Notes: generated by a model from the sequence alone, not told the origin. DNA of 64,000 nucleotides from Natronococcus sp. A-GB7 (GCF_029688865.1 NZ_JARUKV010000027.1:1-64000); one strand, 5' to 3'; shown: positions 52,047-61,890, numbered from the stretch's first letter. Made by a program: numbers and translations.

Positions 52047-53053
52047 CCGAGCGGGACGTCCACCTGCCCGTCGCGGCCCAGCCGAGCGTCGACTCGCTGG
52101 CCGACTACGCCGGACGGGCCGAGGGCGGCGGGTACGACTGCGTCTGGCTGCCAGAGACCTGGGGGCGGGACGCGGTGACGGTACTGGCGACGATCGCCGA
52201 GCGAACCGACGAGGTCGACCTCGGCACCAGTATCGTCAACGCCTACTCACGGTCGCCCGCCCTGCTGGGCCAGACCGCCGCGACGCTCCAGGAGGCCAGT
52301 GACGGTCGGTTCCGGCTCGGGATCGGCCCGAGCGGTCCCGTCGTGATCGAGAACTGGCACGGCCTCGAGTACGGGAACCCGCTCAAGCGGACCCGCGAGA
52401 CCGTCGACATCGTTCGCCAGGTGCTGTCGGGCGAGCCCGTCGACTACGACGGCGACGAGTTCTCGCTGTCGGGCTTTCGGCTCCGCTGCGGGGCACCCGA
52501 CCCCGCCCCGCCCGTCGAGGTGACGGGGATGGGACCGAAGGCCGTCGAACTCGCGGGGCGGTTCGCCGACGGCTGGCACGGGATCATGCTCACTCCCGAC
52601 GGCGTTCGAGATCGGCTCGCGGACCTCGAGCGCGGCGCCGACCTCGGCGACCGTGACCCTGAGGACCTCGCGGTCACCGTCGGCGTCACCTGCTGTGCCC
52701 TCGAGGACGAAGAGCGCGCCCGCGAACTCGCCCGCCAGCACGTCGGGTTCTACGTCGGCGGGATGGGCACGTTCTACCGGGACGCCCTCGAGCGCCAGGG
52801 GTACGACGAGGCCGAAACGATCCACGACGCCTGGCAGGACGGCGATCGAGAACGGGCGCTCGAGAAAGTTTCCGACGAGTTGCTCGACGATCTCTGTGCC
52901 GTCGGCGATCCCGAGACCGCCCGCGAGCGACTCGAGCGCTTCGAGGCCGTCGACGGGATCGATGCCGTCGCGGTCAGCTTCCCGCGGGGCGCCGAGGAGA
53001 GCGAGGTCGAGGCGACGATGGACGCGCTGGCACCCGGTTCGAGCGGAGACTGA
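52043..53053 (+). CDS. F420-dependent-type LLM class oxidoreductase (TIGR04024-like)
   Basis: A 336-residue luciferase-like TIM-barrel protein beginning TERDVHLPVAAQPSVDSL at ATG 52043, which overlaps the SDR stop. It has the LLM family pattern (CVWLPETWGRDAV, GTSIVNAYSRSP, EVTGMGPKAVELAGRFADGW). It resembles the haloarchaeal TIGR04024 family of predicted coenzyme F420 oxidoreductases. The substrate is unknown, but coupling with the SDR suggests two steps on one compound. Confidence 0.9.
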   Translation: MTERDVHLPVAAQPSVDSLADYAGRAEGGGYDCVWLPETWGRDAVTVLATIAERTDEVDLGTSIVNAYSRSPALLGQTAATLQEASDGRFRLGIGPSGPVVIENWHGLEYGNPLKRTRETVDIVRQVLSGEPVDYDGDEFSLSGFRLRCGAPDPAPPVEVTGMGPKAVELAGRFADGWHGIMLTPDGVRDRLADLERGADLGDRDPEDLAVTVGVTCCALEDEERARELARQHVGFYVGGMGTFYRDALERQGYDEAETIHDAWQDGDRERALEKVSDELLDDLCAVGDPETARERLERFEAVDGIDAVAVSFPRGAEESEVEATMDALAPGSSGD

Positions 53054-53101
53054 GCGGTCCGGAGACGGACGACGAGCGGGCGAGTCCGCCCGTCGCGGTT
53101 T

Positions 53102-54097
53102 TTAACTCCTCTCCGGGCGGATCGACGAATCGATCGGCCACCAGCCCCGATCGGCGATCCCCGTGTGGATTTGCGCGATCACGCCGAGCAGCGGCAACTC
53201 GAGCAGCGGTCCGATGACCAGCGCCAGCGGGATCAGCGGCTCGTGGGGGAAGGCGACGACCGCGATCGCGAGCGCCGTCGGCGAGTTCCGCGAGAGGATC
53301 GTGTTGTTGAAACAGACCATCTCACTGTAGGAAAACGAGAGGACACGGCCGATCCCGAACCCGATCGCGAGGTTCAGCGCGTAGAACGCGATCACCGGAA
53401 CGGCGAGCAGGGCGAGCAGCCCTGGGTTCTCGAGGACCTCCTGGCCCTGCGAGGCGAACATCGCCCCGATGGCGAGACTGAGGAAGACGATCTGAACGGG
53501 GCCGAGTTTCGGCAGGAACGTCCGGCTGAACCACCGGTCGCCCCGCCAGCGGATCAGCCCTTTCCGGGCGACCCCCGCGAGGACGAGCGGGACGAGCAAC
53601 ACGAGCGCGACGCTCTCGAGCAGCAACGCCAGCGGCAGTTCGACGAGTTCGCCCGCGAAGACGTAGAGGTAGACGGGTAGCAAGACGAGCTGCAACACGA
53701 GGTTGTAGGGAAGGATCGACGTCGCCAGCGGGACGTCGCCGTCGGCGATGTCGGTGAAGATCAGGTACCAGTCCGTACACGGCGTCACCATGAGCATGAG
53801 CAGCCCGACCCACAGCGCGGGGTGGTCGCTGAGGAAGACGGCGCCGAGACCGACGGCCAACAGCGGGTTCCAGACGAAGTTCACGAGGAGGCTCGAGCCG
53901 GCGACCCGGCGGTTTCCGAAGGCCGATCGGAGCTTCGAGAGCGGCATCCCGGCGAACGCGCCGAACAGCATCACCATCAGGAAGGGGAGGATGAGCGCGT
54001 CGGCGACGGCGGGAACGCCCTCGAGCTGGCCGAGCGCGAGACCGACGACGATCGCCGCGAGAACCACGGCGGTCTGATACTTCTCGAGGACGTTCAC
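53102..54097 (-). CDS. Arsenite/bile-acid:sodium symporter-family permease (ACR3-like)
   Basis: A 331-residue protein with ten membrane segments, starting at GTG 54097. The motif TPCTDWYL near 120 matches the arsenical-resistance branch of the bile acid:Na+ symporter superfamily, where a membrane Cys binds arsenite. Its neighbour on the other strand is an arsenate-reductase-like protein, so arsenite export is the likely role. The 97-base divergent promoter may carry an ArsR-type site, but I could not identify one. Confidence 0.85.
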   Translation of the reverse strand: MNVLEKYQTAVVLAAIVVGLALGQLEGVPAVADALILPFLMVMLFGAFAGMPLSKLRSAFGNRRVAGSSLLVNFVWNPLLAVGLGAVFLSDHPALWVGLLMLMVTPCTDWYLIFTDIADGDVPLATSILPYNLVLQLVLLPVYLYVFAGELVELPLALLLESVALVLLVPLVLAGVARKGLIRWRGDRWFSRTFLPKLGPVQIVFLSLAIGAMFASQGQEVLENPGLLALLAVPVIAFYALNLAIGFGIGRVLSFSYSEMVCFNNTILSRNSPTALAIAVVAFPHEPLIPLALVIGPLLELPLLGVIAQIHTGIADRGWWPIDSSIRPERS

Positions 54098-54194
54098 GGT
54101 GATGGGTTTAGCGGGACCGAGGTGGAATGGGTTGGGATTCCGACTCGGGCTCGCCGGGCAAATACTGGTAAGGATCGCGGGTGTAGGGCGGTCG

Positions 54195-54605
54195 ATGACG
54201 AAAATCGTGTTCGCCTGTGTCGGAAACGCGGGCCGCAGCCAGATGGCGACCGCCTACGCCGAACGAGAGCGGGATCGACGCGGACTCGACGTCGAACTCG
54301 TTACCGGCGGCACCGAACCGAAGGAGTCGATCAGCGAGGACGCGCTCGAGGCCCTGGAGGAGGACGGCCTCGACGTCGGCGGCCGAACGCCGCGACGGAT
54401 CACGTCGGACGACGTGGTCGACGCCGAAACCGTCGTGACGATGGGCTGTTCGGCCTCGGAGTTCGTCCCCGAGGACTGGGGCGGCGAAGTCCGAATCTGG
54501 TCGCTCGAATCACACGGCGGTGGGATCGAGGCCACCCGCGAACAGCGCGACGAGATCGAGCGCCGCGTGACGGCGCTGTTCGACGACCTCGAGCGGACGG
54601 CCTGA
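54195..54605 (+). CDS. Low-molecular-weight phosphatase / arsenate reductase ArsC-like protein
   Basis: A 136-residue protein of the LMW tyrosine-phosphatase fold. The P-loop C8-V-G-N-A-G-R14-S is intact. The only other Cys is C85 (VVTMGCSASEF); the second resolving Cys of thioredoxin-coupled arsenate reductases is absent. Its place opposite an ACR3-like permease gene suggests arsenate reduction, possibly using a small thiol instead of thioredoxin. A protein phosphatase is the alternative. Confidence 0.85.
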   Translation: MTKIVFACVGNAGRSQMATAYAERERDRRGLDVELVTGGTEPKESISEDALEALEEDGLDVGGRTPRRITSDDVVDAETVVTMGCSASEFVPEDWGGEVRIWSLESHGGGIEATREQRDEIERRVTALFDDLERTA

Positions 54606-54694
54606 CGCAGCCCCCCTCTCTTCGAAACCGGCTTTCGGAGAGCGCGTCGACCGCGGTCGACAGCTACAAACCGCCGATCAGCCCAGTTCGTAGT

Positions 54695-55702
54695 ATGCCC
54701 GGAAAGGTACCGCCGGCGGAGCTGCTCGAGCACGTGTTCGGTCGCACGGGGACCGCGAGCGACGACGAGTCGGTGATCCAGGGCCCCGCCGACGGCGAGG
54801 ACGCCGCGGCGATCGCCTGGCCCGAGGGCGAGGGCACCCTCGTCGTCAGCTCCGATCCGATCTCGCTTGCAGCCTCCCAGGTCGGTCGCCTCGGCGTCCA
54901 CGTCGCCTGCAACGACGTCGCGGCATCCGGCGCCGATCCGCGCTGGCTCACGACCGTCATCCTGCTTCCCGACGAAGCGTCGCCCCTCGAGGAGATCACG
55001 GTCGACATCGACGCCGCGGCTCGCGAGGTCGGGGCGTCGATCGTCGGCGGCCACTCGGAGTACGTCGACCAGCTCGAGCGCCCGCTGGTCTCGCTGACCG
55101 CGATGGGATCGACCGACGCCTTCGTCCCGACCGGGGGCGCCGAGCCCGGCGACCGCGTCGTCATCACGAAAGCCGCGGGAATCGAGGGAACGGCCATCCT
55201 CGCGGCCGACTTCGGCGACGAGCTGGGCGTCGATCCCGACGTCCGCGGGCGCGCGGCCGACTTCCTCGAGGAGATCAGCGTCGTCCCCGACGGCCGCGTG
55301 CTGCGGGAGTACGCGACCGCGATGCACGACCCGACGGAGGGTGGCGTCGCGGCCGGCCTGCTCGAACTCGCCCGCGCCTCCGGGGTCCGGCTCGCGGTCG
55401 ATCGCGATGCGGTTCCGATCCGTCCGGAAACCGAGACCCTGTGTGCGGCGGCGGGCGTCGACCCCCTCCGGATCTTCGGCTCCGGTGCCCTGGTCGCGAC
55501 CGTTCCCGACGACGCGCTCGACGACTGCCTCGCGGGACTCGAGTCGGCCGGGCTCGAGGCCGCGGCGATCGGAACGGTCGAAGAGGCGGGACGGAGCGAC
55601 GCCGACGGCGAATTCGCCCTCGAGCTCGGTTCCGAGACGATCACCGAGCCGATCGAGGACGACCTCTACCCGCTGTGGGAGGCCGCCGACGCCGACGACT
55701 GA
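54695..55702 (+). CDS. AIR synthase-like ATP-binding protein (HypE/PurM fold)
   Basis: A 335-residue protein from ATG 54695 (PGKVPPAELLEHVF). It has the PurM/HypE two-domain layout: SSDPIS near 55, CNDVAASGADPRW near 80, then MHDPTEGGVAAGLLELA near 210. The C-terminal Cys signature of HypE is missing, and no hydrogenase genes are nearby. It is probably an ATP-dependent enzyme of unknown substrate. Its 3' end overlaps the convergent channel gene by 37 bases. Confidence 0.88.
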   Translation: MPGKVPPAELLEHVFGRTGTASDDESVIQGPADGEDAAAIAWPEGEGTLVVSSDPISLAASQVGRLGVHVACNDVAASGADPRWLTTVILLPDEASPLEEITVDIDAAAREVGASIVGGHSEYVDQLERPLVSLTAMGSTDAFVPTGGAEPGDRVVITKAAGIEGTAILAADFGDELGVDPDVRGRAADFLEEISVVPDGRVLREYATAMHDPTEGGVAAGLLELARASGVRLAVDRDAVPIRPETETLCAAAGVDPLRIFGSGALVATVPDDALDDCLAGLESAGLEAAAIGTVEEAGRSDADGEFALELGSETITEPIEDDLYPLWEAADADD

Positions 55703-56799
55703 GCAGCGGCATCGGGTCCGCCGAGTGTTGCGTCGGTGACCGCGTCGGCGACGATCGCTCGCGGATCGATGACGACCTCCGCGTCGACTCTCGGCTCGGA
55801 CTCGGTATCGGGATCGAGGACGGCTACGAGCCGTGCGTCCGTCGCGGCTCGCACGGCGGTCGCGGTATCCGCTCCCTCGCTACCGGCGAGGACGACCGCG
55901 TCGGCCGTCTCGAGGGCAGCCCGCTCGAGCGCTTCGGCGGACGGTAGCTCCCCGACGACGACGTCGACGACACCGGGGAGGGCCCGCAGCTGTCGTTCGT
56001 CGCTCGCCACGACCGTTACGTTCACCCGGTCGGCGAGCCGCTCGACGACCGACGCGGTGGTCTCGTCGTAGCCGAGGACGACGACCCGGTTCGTCTCGTC
56101 GTGATGGTTCGTTACCCGCCGACCAGTCCGCGTGAGTCGCGTCTCGATCGCGGGCCCGAACAGGCTGCCGGCGGCGACGGCGACCGTCGTCGGTCCGAGA
56201 ACGACGAGCGAGACGGCGAACAGCCGCGCCGTCTCGGTCGCAGGGTGGATATCGCCGTAGCCGACCGTGCTCGCGGTGACGAGCGTGAAGTAGACGGCGT
56301 CGACAGCGGTGTCGAGACCGTCGAAATCGCCTCGGAGAGCGTACGCGCCCGCGGTCCCGTAACAGCAGACGCCGAGGATCGCGACGAGCGCGCCGAGCTG
56401 CGTCGCCGAGAGCTCGAGGCGACTCGAGCGCGTAAAGCGCTCGCTGGTCAACGCCAGGATCGCGAGTCCGCCGAGGGAAAGGACGATCAGCGGTACCGAC
56501 AGTAGCCGCGACTGGGCGACGCCGTGGGCCGCCGCGAGAAAGACGAGCGCCGCCGCGGCGAGGTACGCCACCCGGTAGCCCCGACGCATCCCCCACGCGG
56601 CCACGAGCAGCGCGAAGCCGATGACGGTCCCGGTGAACTCGGCCGCCGCCTGGAGATCGGCGAGCAGTCCGCCCGCGGCGAGTTCGGGATCCGTGAGCAT
56701 CGCGACGATACCGGTCACGATGGAACCGAGCGCGACCACGACGACGATTCTGACGGCGAGATTGCCGTCGGGTCGGAAGCGGGCGAAACGTTCCAGCAT
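55666..56799 (-). CDS. Potassium channel with TrkA-N domain
   Basis: A 377-residue membrane protein. Six hydrophobic segments lie in residues 15-205, with the canonical filter TVGYGD between the fifth and sixth near 176-181. A TrkA-N domain follows from about 240 (VVVLGYDETTASVVERL), with glycine loop GYDETT, so nucleotide binding is uncertain. It probably conducts K+. Unlike the channel at 19739 it has the normal filter and one RCK unit. Confidence 0.92.
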   Translation of the reverse strand: MLERFARFRPDGNLAVRIVVVVALGSIVTGIVAMLTDPELAAGGLLADLQAAAEFTGTVIGFALLVAAWGMRRGYRVAYLAAAALVFLAAAHGVAQSRLLSVPLIVLSLGGLAILALTSERFTRSSRLELSATQLGALVAILGVCCYGTAGAYALRGDFDGLDTAVDAVYFTLVTASTVGYGDIHPATETARLFAVSLVVLGPTTVAVAAGSLFGPAIETRLTRTGRRVTNHHDETNRVVVLGYDETTASVVERLADRVNVTVVASDERQLRALPGVVDVVVGELPSAEALERAALETADAVVLAGSEGADTATAVRAATDARLVAVLDPDTESEPRVDAEVVIDPRAIVADAVTDATLGGPDAAAQSSASAASHSG

Positions 56800-56859
56800 A
56801 CCCCTCTCGACGACGTCGAACGGGGTAAAGCTGAAGCAGGGACGGCCGGTGCAGTGCGG

Positions 56860-58086
56860 CTACCGCCGCTCGACCAGTAGCGTGTTCAACGCGTCGGGAA
56901 CGAGAAGGACGTCGCTTCCGGGCTCGACGGCGTCGCACACGCCGGGTTCGGCGCGCATCAGACACTCCTCGACGACGTCGGGCGCCTCGCTGTTCGTCAC
57001 GACGATCTCGTGTTCGCGAAGGACGCGAGCGACGACGAACGCCCGCTGTGCGCCGGGGTCGTACCCCTCTCGTAGCTCGCTGTACAGCGACTCGGCGTCG
57101 TCGGCCTCGCTGAGTCGGCGGTAAAAGCGTCGCTCGCCGGTGCCCTCGCCGGCACCTTCCGACAACGCGGCCGGAACGACCAGTTTGCCGCCCTTCCGCA
57201 GCGGGTTTCGGTCCCCGAGAGCGACGTAGGTCGCACCGCGGGTCGCCTGATAGAGATTCGCGTCCTTCGGCGCGCCGACGCCGCAGACGACGGCGTCGTA
57301 CTCGCGCTCGACGGGGACGGAGAGGGCGTCTCGAGCCACCGTCGCGAGTTCACGGACGATTCGACGGTCGTCGCCGGCTCGGACGCCGAGGACGCCGGTC
57401 GGACCGTGGGTCAGGTTGAGCGAGAAGTCGATCCCGACGAGGTCGCCGGCCTCGTCGAGCAGTTCGCGGAACGGGTTCCCCTCGACCCGCCCGAGGCGAA
57501 CGCCTTCACGGGCGAGCGTCTCCGGACCGTGCGTGTACCGGATCAACGACTCGCTCCCTGCACCGATAGCAACTGTCTTCGCACCGCCGCTGAAGCCGGC
57601 GTACTGGTGGGGCTCGACGACGCCTGTCGAGAGGACCGCGTCGGCGTTCGCGACGGGGGTCCCGATCTCTACGGGGACGCCGTCGACCCTGCCGACCTCG
57701 ACGACCGACTCCGGGTCGTGGTTCACCGCCAGATCGGCGTGGGGACCGAGCATCGCCTCGAGTTCCGCGTCGGTCATCGGACGGTGGAGGCCGAGTCCGA
57801 CGACGACCGTCACCTGCTCGCGGGCGACGCCGAGGTCGGCGAGGCGCTCGAGCAAGACGTCGAGCAGAACGTCGTCCGGCGCCTCGCGCGTCAGATCGGT
57901 GACGACGATCACAACGTCGTCACCCGCGTCGATCCGCTCGGCGAGCGGCGATCCGAGCGGCTCCTCGAGCGCTCGCTGGGCGGCCGCCTGGACGTCGACG
58001 ACCTCGCCGCCCGGCGGCTCGGCGACCGTCACGTCGCAGTTGGGGAGGGAGACGTCGATCGACCCGCTCCCGAGTGGCACGTTCAC
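56860..58086 (-). CDS. LarA-like nickel-dependent racemase/epimerase family protein
   Basis: About 408 residues, most likely from GTG 58086 (NVPLGSGSIDVSLP), which matches the N-terminus of LarA; a frame to 58119 adds 11 residues. The family signatures are visible: VTDLTREAP near 65, GLGLHRPMTDAEL near 100 and EPHQYAGFSGGAKTVAIGAG near 165, with the His and Lys of the cofactor site. The larBCE maturation genes are not in the window. It may racemise lactate or another hydroxyacid. The FMN hydroxyacid oxidase lies about 6 kb away. Confidence 0.9.
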   Translation of the reverse strand: MNVPLGSGSIDVSLPNCDVTVAEPPGGEVVDVQAAAQRALEEPLGSPLAERIDAGDDVVIVVTDLTREAPDDVLLDVLLERLADLGVAREQVTVVVGLGLHRPMTDAELEAMLGPHADLAVNHDPESVVEVGRVDGVPVEIGTPVANADAVLSTGVVEPHQYAGFSGGAKTVAIGAGSESLIRYTHGPETLAREGVRLGRVEGNPFRELLDEAGDLVGIDFSLNLTHGPTGVLGVRAGDDRRIVRELATVARDALSVPVEREYDAVVCGVGAPKDANLYQATRGATYVALGDRNPLRKGGKLVVPAALSEGAGEGTGERRFYRRLSEADDAESLYSELREGYDPGAQRAFVVARVLREHEIVVTNSEAPDVVEECLMRAEPGVCDAVEPGSDVLLVPDALNTLLVERR

Positions 58087-58163
58087 GAACCACGTTCGAA
58101 GCCGATCGACAAAAATCACCCCGGTCCGACACTCCGTCGATCGCCCGGAGGCTGCGGTCGTGG

Positions 58164-58391
58164 CTACCCTGACGATCCGTCGTCACGGTAGTCGTCGATG
58201 AACAGTCGCACGCCCATCACCGGGATAAAGAGCAGGAACGCCATCAGGACCGTCCCCGCCAGGACCGAGACCGCGAAATCGAACGCGAGCGCGGGCGGTA
58301 GGGTCCAGGCCGCGAGCAGGAATCCGCCGATTACCGAGACGACGATGAGGACCAGAATGTCGGTCGCGTGTACCGGAACCTCCTCTGACAT
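58164..58391 (-). CDS. Two-TM small membrane protein
   Basis: A 75-residue protein with two hydrophobic helices (about 12-34 and 38-60) and an acidic C-terminus (DDYRDDGSSG). No family is recognised. It is probably transcribed together with or before the LarA-like gene on the same strand, 77 bases upstream of it. Confidence 0.68.
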   Translation of the reverse strand: MSEEVPVHATDILVLIVVSVIGGFLLAAWTLPPALAFDFAVSVLAGTVLMAFLLFIPVMGVRLFIDDYRDDGSSG

Positions 58392-58497
58392 ACTCGAACT
58401 TGCGGACGGGGATACATAACGCTGCGCGGTTTCGATCGCAGCCGGCGCCCCGTCGGTCCCGAGCGATGGCTTCGGAACCGACGTACGGGGGTCCGTC

Positions 58498-61203
58498 TCA
58501 GCGCCGCGCCCACTCGAGCATCCGTCCGTACACCGGATCGGACGACAGCGCCCGCGAGTCGCCGACGAGTACGAGCGCGCGCTTCGGACGGGTGAGCGCG
58601 ACGTTGATCCGCCGGTAGTCCTCGAAGATCGGCCCCTCGAGCGTCCCCGTCGCCGTGAAAGAGACGATGATGACCTCCTTGCTCGAGCCCTGGAAGCGGT
58701 CGACGGTGTCGACGGCGACGCCCTCGGGAACGTGGCTCGAGATCTCCGAGACCTGGGCGCGGAAGGGTGCGATGACCCCGATGTCGGCTCGGTCGACGCC
58801 CGCGGCCTCGTAGGCCGCGATCAGCTCCGCGATGCGGGCCGCTTCCAGGCCGTCGGTGTAGCGCTCGTCGTCGCCCTCGACGTCGACGAACGCGACGGGA
58901 TCTCGGAGCTCGGTGGGCAGGTCGTCCCGGGAGACTCCCTCGAGGTCGTCGAGCGTCCGGGCGGCGACCTCGGGTTCGGCGGGCCGTAGCTTCCCGTCGT
59001 AGAACTCCCGCGAGGCGAACGCCTGGATGCGCTGGTTCATCCGGTACTGGCGGTCGAGCATCACGCCCGCCTCGGGGTGGAGTTCGACGAGTCGTTCGAA
59101 CAGCGACTCGGTGAGCTCGTTTTCGGCGCGCACGACGGGCGGGAGCTGCTCGTGGTCGCCCACCAGGACGAACCGCTCGGCGAGGTTGATCGCCGCGAAC
59201 GTTCCGGGCTCGGTGAGCTGGGCCGCCTCGTCGACCAGAGCCGCGTCGAACGACTGCTCTTTCATAATCCGGGAGCCACAGGTCGCCGTCGTCGCGGCGA
59301 CGACCTGCGCGTTCTCGAGTTCCGCGAGCCGTTCCTCGGGGTCGCCCGCCCGCTCGAGGCGGTACGGTTCCATATCCTCGCGAACACCGCTCTCGGAGCC
59401 GACGCGGACGATTCGATCCTCATCGATCACGCCTTCGAGCTGCTCGAGCAGCGCCTCGAGGGCGTTGTCGACCGCCCGGTTCGTAAACGCCGACAGCAGC
59501 ACGCGCTCGCCGCGCTCGACCATCGCGCGGATGGCCCGTGCGATGGTGTACGTTTTGCCCGTTCCGGGCGGGCCGTGGATCAGCGCGCAGTCCCGGGCGC
59601 CGACGGCCTTCCGGACGGCTTCGTCTTGAGCCTCGTTGTTGTCGATGAACGTCTCCTCGATCTCGTTGAACTCGGGCTCGGCGCGATCGAACAGCACGTC
59701 CTTCCGTCGCTCGCTGCCCTTCAGGAGCGTGTCGTGGAGCGCGACGAGCAGTCGGTCGGTCGTCAGCTCCGAGGGGTAGACGTCGAGCCGAGTGACTTCG
59801 ACTGGTTCGTCGGCCGTCAGCACGACCTCGTCCTCGTCTAAGCGCTCGATCCGCGCCAGCTCCGACTGGCCCCGAACCGGGTGGCCGTCGCTCGCGAGCA
59901 CCAGGTCGCCCTCCCGGAGCTTGGAGCTCGCCCCGCCCGTTCGACGGGCTCGGAGCTCCCAGCGCCCCTCCTCGAGCGGGCGTTTCTCCGCGAACTCGAG
60001 GTCGATCAGCGCGCGGTCGTCGTCGGCCCGCTCCTGGGCGTCTTGCTCCCAGAGCTTGGCGTACTCGCGGTGAACCTCCCGTCGCTCTTCCTCGATCGCG
60101 CGGGAGAAGCGCTCGAAGAACTCGCGCTCCTCGGCGGGCAGGGGTTGGCCGATCTGGCCGGCCTTCGACTCCTGGTCGAGCCGACCCGAGACGACCATGC
60201 AGGTGTCCTGCTCGAAGCAGTACTCGCACTTGGCGTTGCCCTCGTAGCCCGTCGGGATATCGCCCGCGACCTCGGCCGCCGCGATCTCGTTTCGCAGCCG
60301 GACGACGTACTTCAGCAGGCCGTCGCCCATCGAGAACTCCTTGGCTGGCGTGAGGTCGCCGGTCTCCTCGTTGCGGTCCAGCGCCGAGTTCTTCGTATAG
60401 AGCAGCGTCCCGGTGTCGACGTCCCCGCCGTGTTCCTCGAGCAACAGCGCGTAACAGGCGGCCTGGACCTTGTCCTTGAACCGGGGCTCCTTCTTCAGGT
60501 TCTTCCCCGTCTTGAGCTCGACGGGGGCACCCCGTCGGATGGCGTCCGCGCGACCGCGGATGCCGAACGTCTCGCTGATCAGCAGCTGTTCGGAGCGCCA
60601 GGAGTCTTCCTCCGTCAGGCGTCCCTGTTCGAGCCAGCCCTCGATCGCCGACGCGTTCTGTCTGACGTCCTCGGCGACCGACTCCGGCTCCTCGCCGAGC
60701 AGGCCCAGCTGGAGGCCCCGCTCCTCGACGCGGGCGTCGATCGACTCCTCGAGCTCCCGACCGCGAAGCAGGTCGCCGAACACCTCGTGGACCAGCGTCC
60801 CCTTCACGACGGGGTAGTTCAGCGGCACGCCCGAGAGCTTGTTCAGGTAGTACAGCCGAGGGCACTCGGTCCAGTTTCGGATCGCCGTCACGTTCACCAG
60901 AAAACTCGGCTCGACGACGACATACGAGTCGCCCGTCGTCTTGTACCGCGTTTCACCCCGGTACTCGTCGGTTTCCGCGTCGGTAACGAGCAGTTCCATC
61001 CCGGGCTCGAGCAGTTCGGCCGACTCGGTCCACTTGTTCCACAACGTCACCGTGATCGGTTCGTGGGCCTCGATCGGGCGGTCGTCCCCGCTCGCTGGGC
61101 CGTCGTCGGTCACCAGCCGGACCTCGGCGAGGTCGCTCTCGCCGTAGCTGGTCGATACCGAGCGAACCTCGACCTCGTCGGCGACGGTTCCGCGTACGTC
61201 CAC
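58498..61203 (-). CDS. Dna2-like nuclease-helicase
   Basis: A 901-residue protein from GTG 61203. The N-terminal half is a RecB/Cas4-type nuclease with H139, D220 and E229-x-K231, and an Fe-S set C114, C326, C329 and C335. A linker with a beta domain (about 400-470) precedes an SF1 helicase: Walker A GPPGTGKT at 544-551, VDEAAQL near 655, DRQYRMNQ near 710 and VDTVDRFQGSSKEV near 825. This is the Dna2 architecture, nuclease then helicase, used for flap and end processing in replication and repair. Confidence 0.93.
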   Translation of the reverse strand: MDVRGTVADEVEVRSVSTSYGESDLAEVRLVTDDGPASGDDRPIEAHEPITVTLWNKWTESAELLEPGMELLVTDAETDEYRGETRYKTTGDSYVVVEPSFLVNVTAIRNWTECPRLYYLNKLSGVPLNYPVVKGTLVHEVFGDLLRGRELEESIDARVEERGLQLGLLGEEPESVAEDVRQNASAIEGWLEQGRLTEEDSWRSEQLLISETFGIRGRADAIRRGAPVELKTGKNLKKEPRFKDKVQAACYALLLEEHGGDVDTGTLLYTKNSALDRNEETGDLTPAKEFSMGDGLLKYVVRLRNEIAAAEVAGDIPTGYEGNAKCEYCFEQDTCMVVSGRLDQESKAGQIGQPLPAEEREFFERFSRAIEEERREVHREYAKLWEQDAQERADDDRALIDLEFAEKRPLEEGRWELRARRTGGASSKLREGDLVLASDGHPVRGQSELARIERLDEDEVVLTADEPVEVTRLDVYPSELTTDRLLVALHDTLLKGSERRKDVLFDRAEPEFNEIEETFIDNNEAQDEAVRKAVGARDCALIHGPPGTGKTYTIARAIRAMVERGERVLLSAFTNRAVDNALEALLEQLEGVIDEDRIVRVGSESGVREDMEPYRLERAGDPEERLAELENAQVVAATTATCGSRIMKEQSFDAALVDEAAQLTEPGTFAAINLAERFVLVGDHEQLPPVVRAENELTESLFERLVELHPEAGVMLDRQYRMNQRIQAFASREFYDGKLRPAEPEVAARTLDDLEGVSRDDLPTELRDPVAFVDVEGDDERYTDGLEAARIAELIAAYEAAGVDRADIGVIAPFRAQVSEISSHVPEGVAVDTVDRFQGSSKEVIIVSFTATGTLEGPIFEDYRRINVALTRPKRALVLVGDSRALSSDPVYGRMLEWARR

Positions 61204-61368
61204 GCCTCGTTGTCACGCGCGAGGCGTCAAAAACGCTATCGGTCACGGCCCGCGAGGCGACCGTCGGTTCCGTTTCGGCCGTAACCTCGGATTACCTCGG
61301 GGACGGCCCGTTCGCGCAGCGTAACGGTCGCGGCCCTTTTGCAACCTCGAGGCGAACCGTTGTCCGCT

Positions 61369-61890
61369 ATGAACGACTCCAACAGTGACGACGCTCGGCA
61401 CGATGCCCCGGAGAACCACACGCCCACCGAGACCGATTCGGGAACCGGCGCGGGCGACCGAAACGATCGCGGACGCGACCCACGGGACGACTCGACCCAG
61501 ATCGCAAACGAGGAGCGACGCCGTCACACGCCCTTCATCAGCGCGATCGTCGCCGCCATCGGCGCCTGGGTCGCGCTCTCGGTGCTCATCTACGACGTCG
61601 GCGCGGCCGGCCTCTGGAACAACGTCCTCGTCGGCGGCGCCGTCTTCGTCGCAGGTGCGTACAACTACTACCGGCTGGTCAACGACGTCCCGCTCTCGGT
61701 CGGCGTCGGCTCGCTAGTCGCGATTCTGGGAATCTGGCTGATAATCGCACCGGCCCTGCTCGAGATGGTCAGCGGGTTCTGGAGCACGCTCGTCTCCGGG
61801 CTGCTCATCGCCGGACTGGCCGGCTACAACGCCTACGAGGCCCGCGAGGCGAGATCGGTCGCGACCGAACCCGACGCCGGAGCGCCGTAA
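61369..61890 (+). CDS. SPW-repeat membrane protein
   Basis: A 173-residue protein from ATG 61369. The first 55 residues are polar and Asp/Arg-rich, then four membrane helices follow (about 58-160), arranged as two SPW-type repeats (IGAWVALSVL ... LWNNVLVGGAV; LGIWLIIAPAL ... FWSTLVSGLL). SPW proteins are short and of unknown function. The gap 61891-62005 has nothing else. It is divergent from the Dna2-like gene. Confidence 0.8.
   Translation: MNDSNSDDARHDAPENHTPTETDSGTGAGDRNDRGRDPRDDSTQIANEERRRHTPFISAIVAAIGAWVALSVLIYDVGAAGLWNNVLVGGAVFVAGAYNYYRLVNDVPLSVGVGSLVAILGIWLIIAPALLEMVSGFWSTLVSGLLIAGLAGYNAYEAREARSVATEPDAGAP

Noticed and set aside
59881-61284. Plus-strand frame of about 467 codons opposite the Dna2-like gene
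   Set aside because: Shadow of the helicase-nuclease gene; no independent signal.
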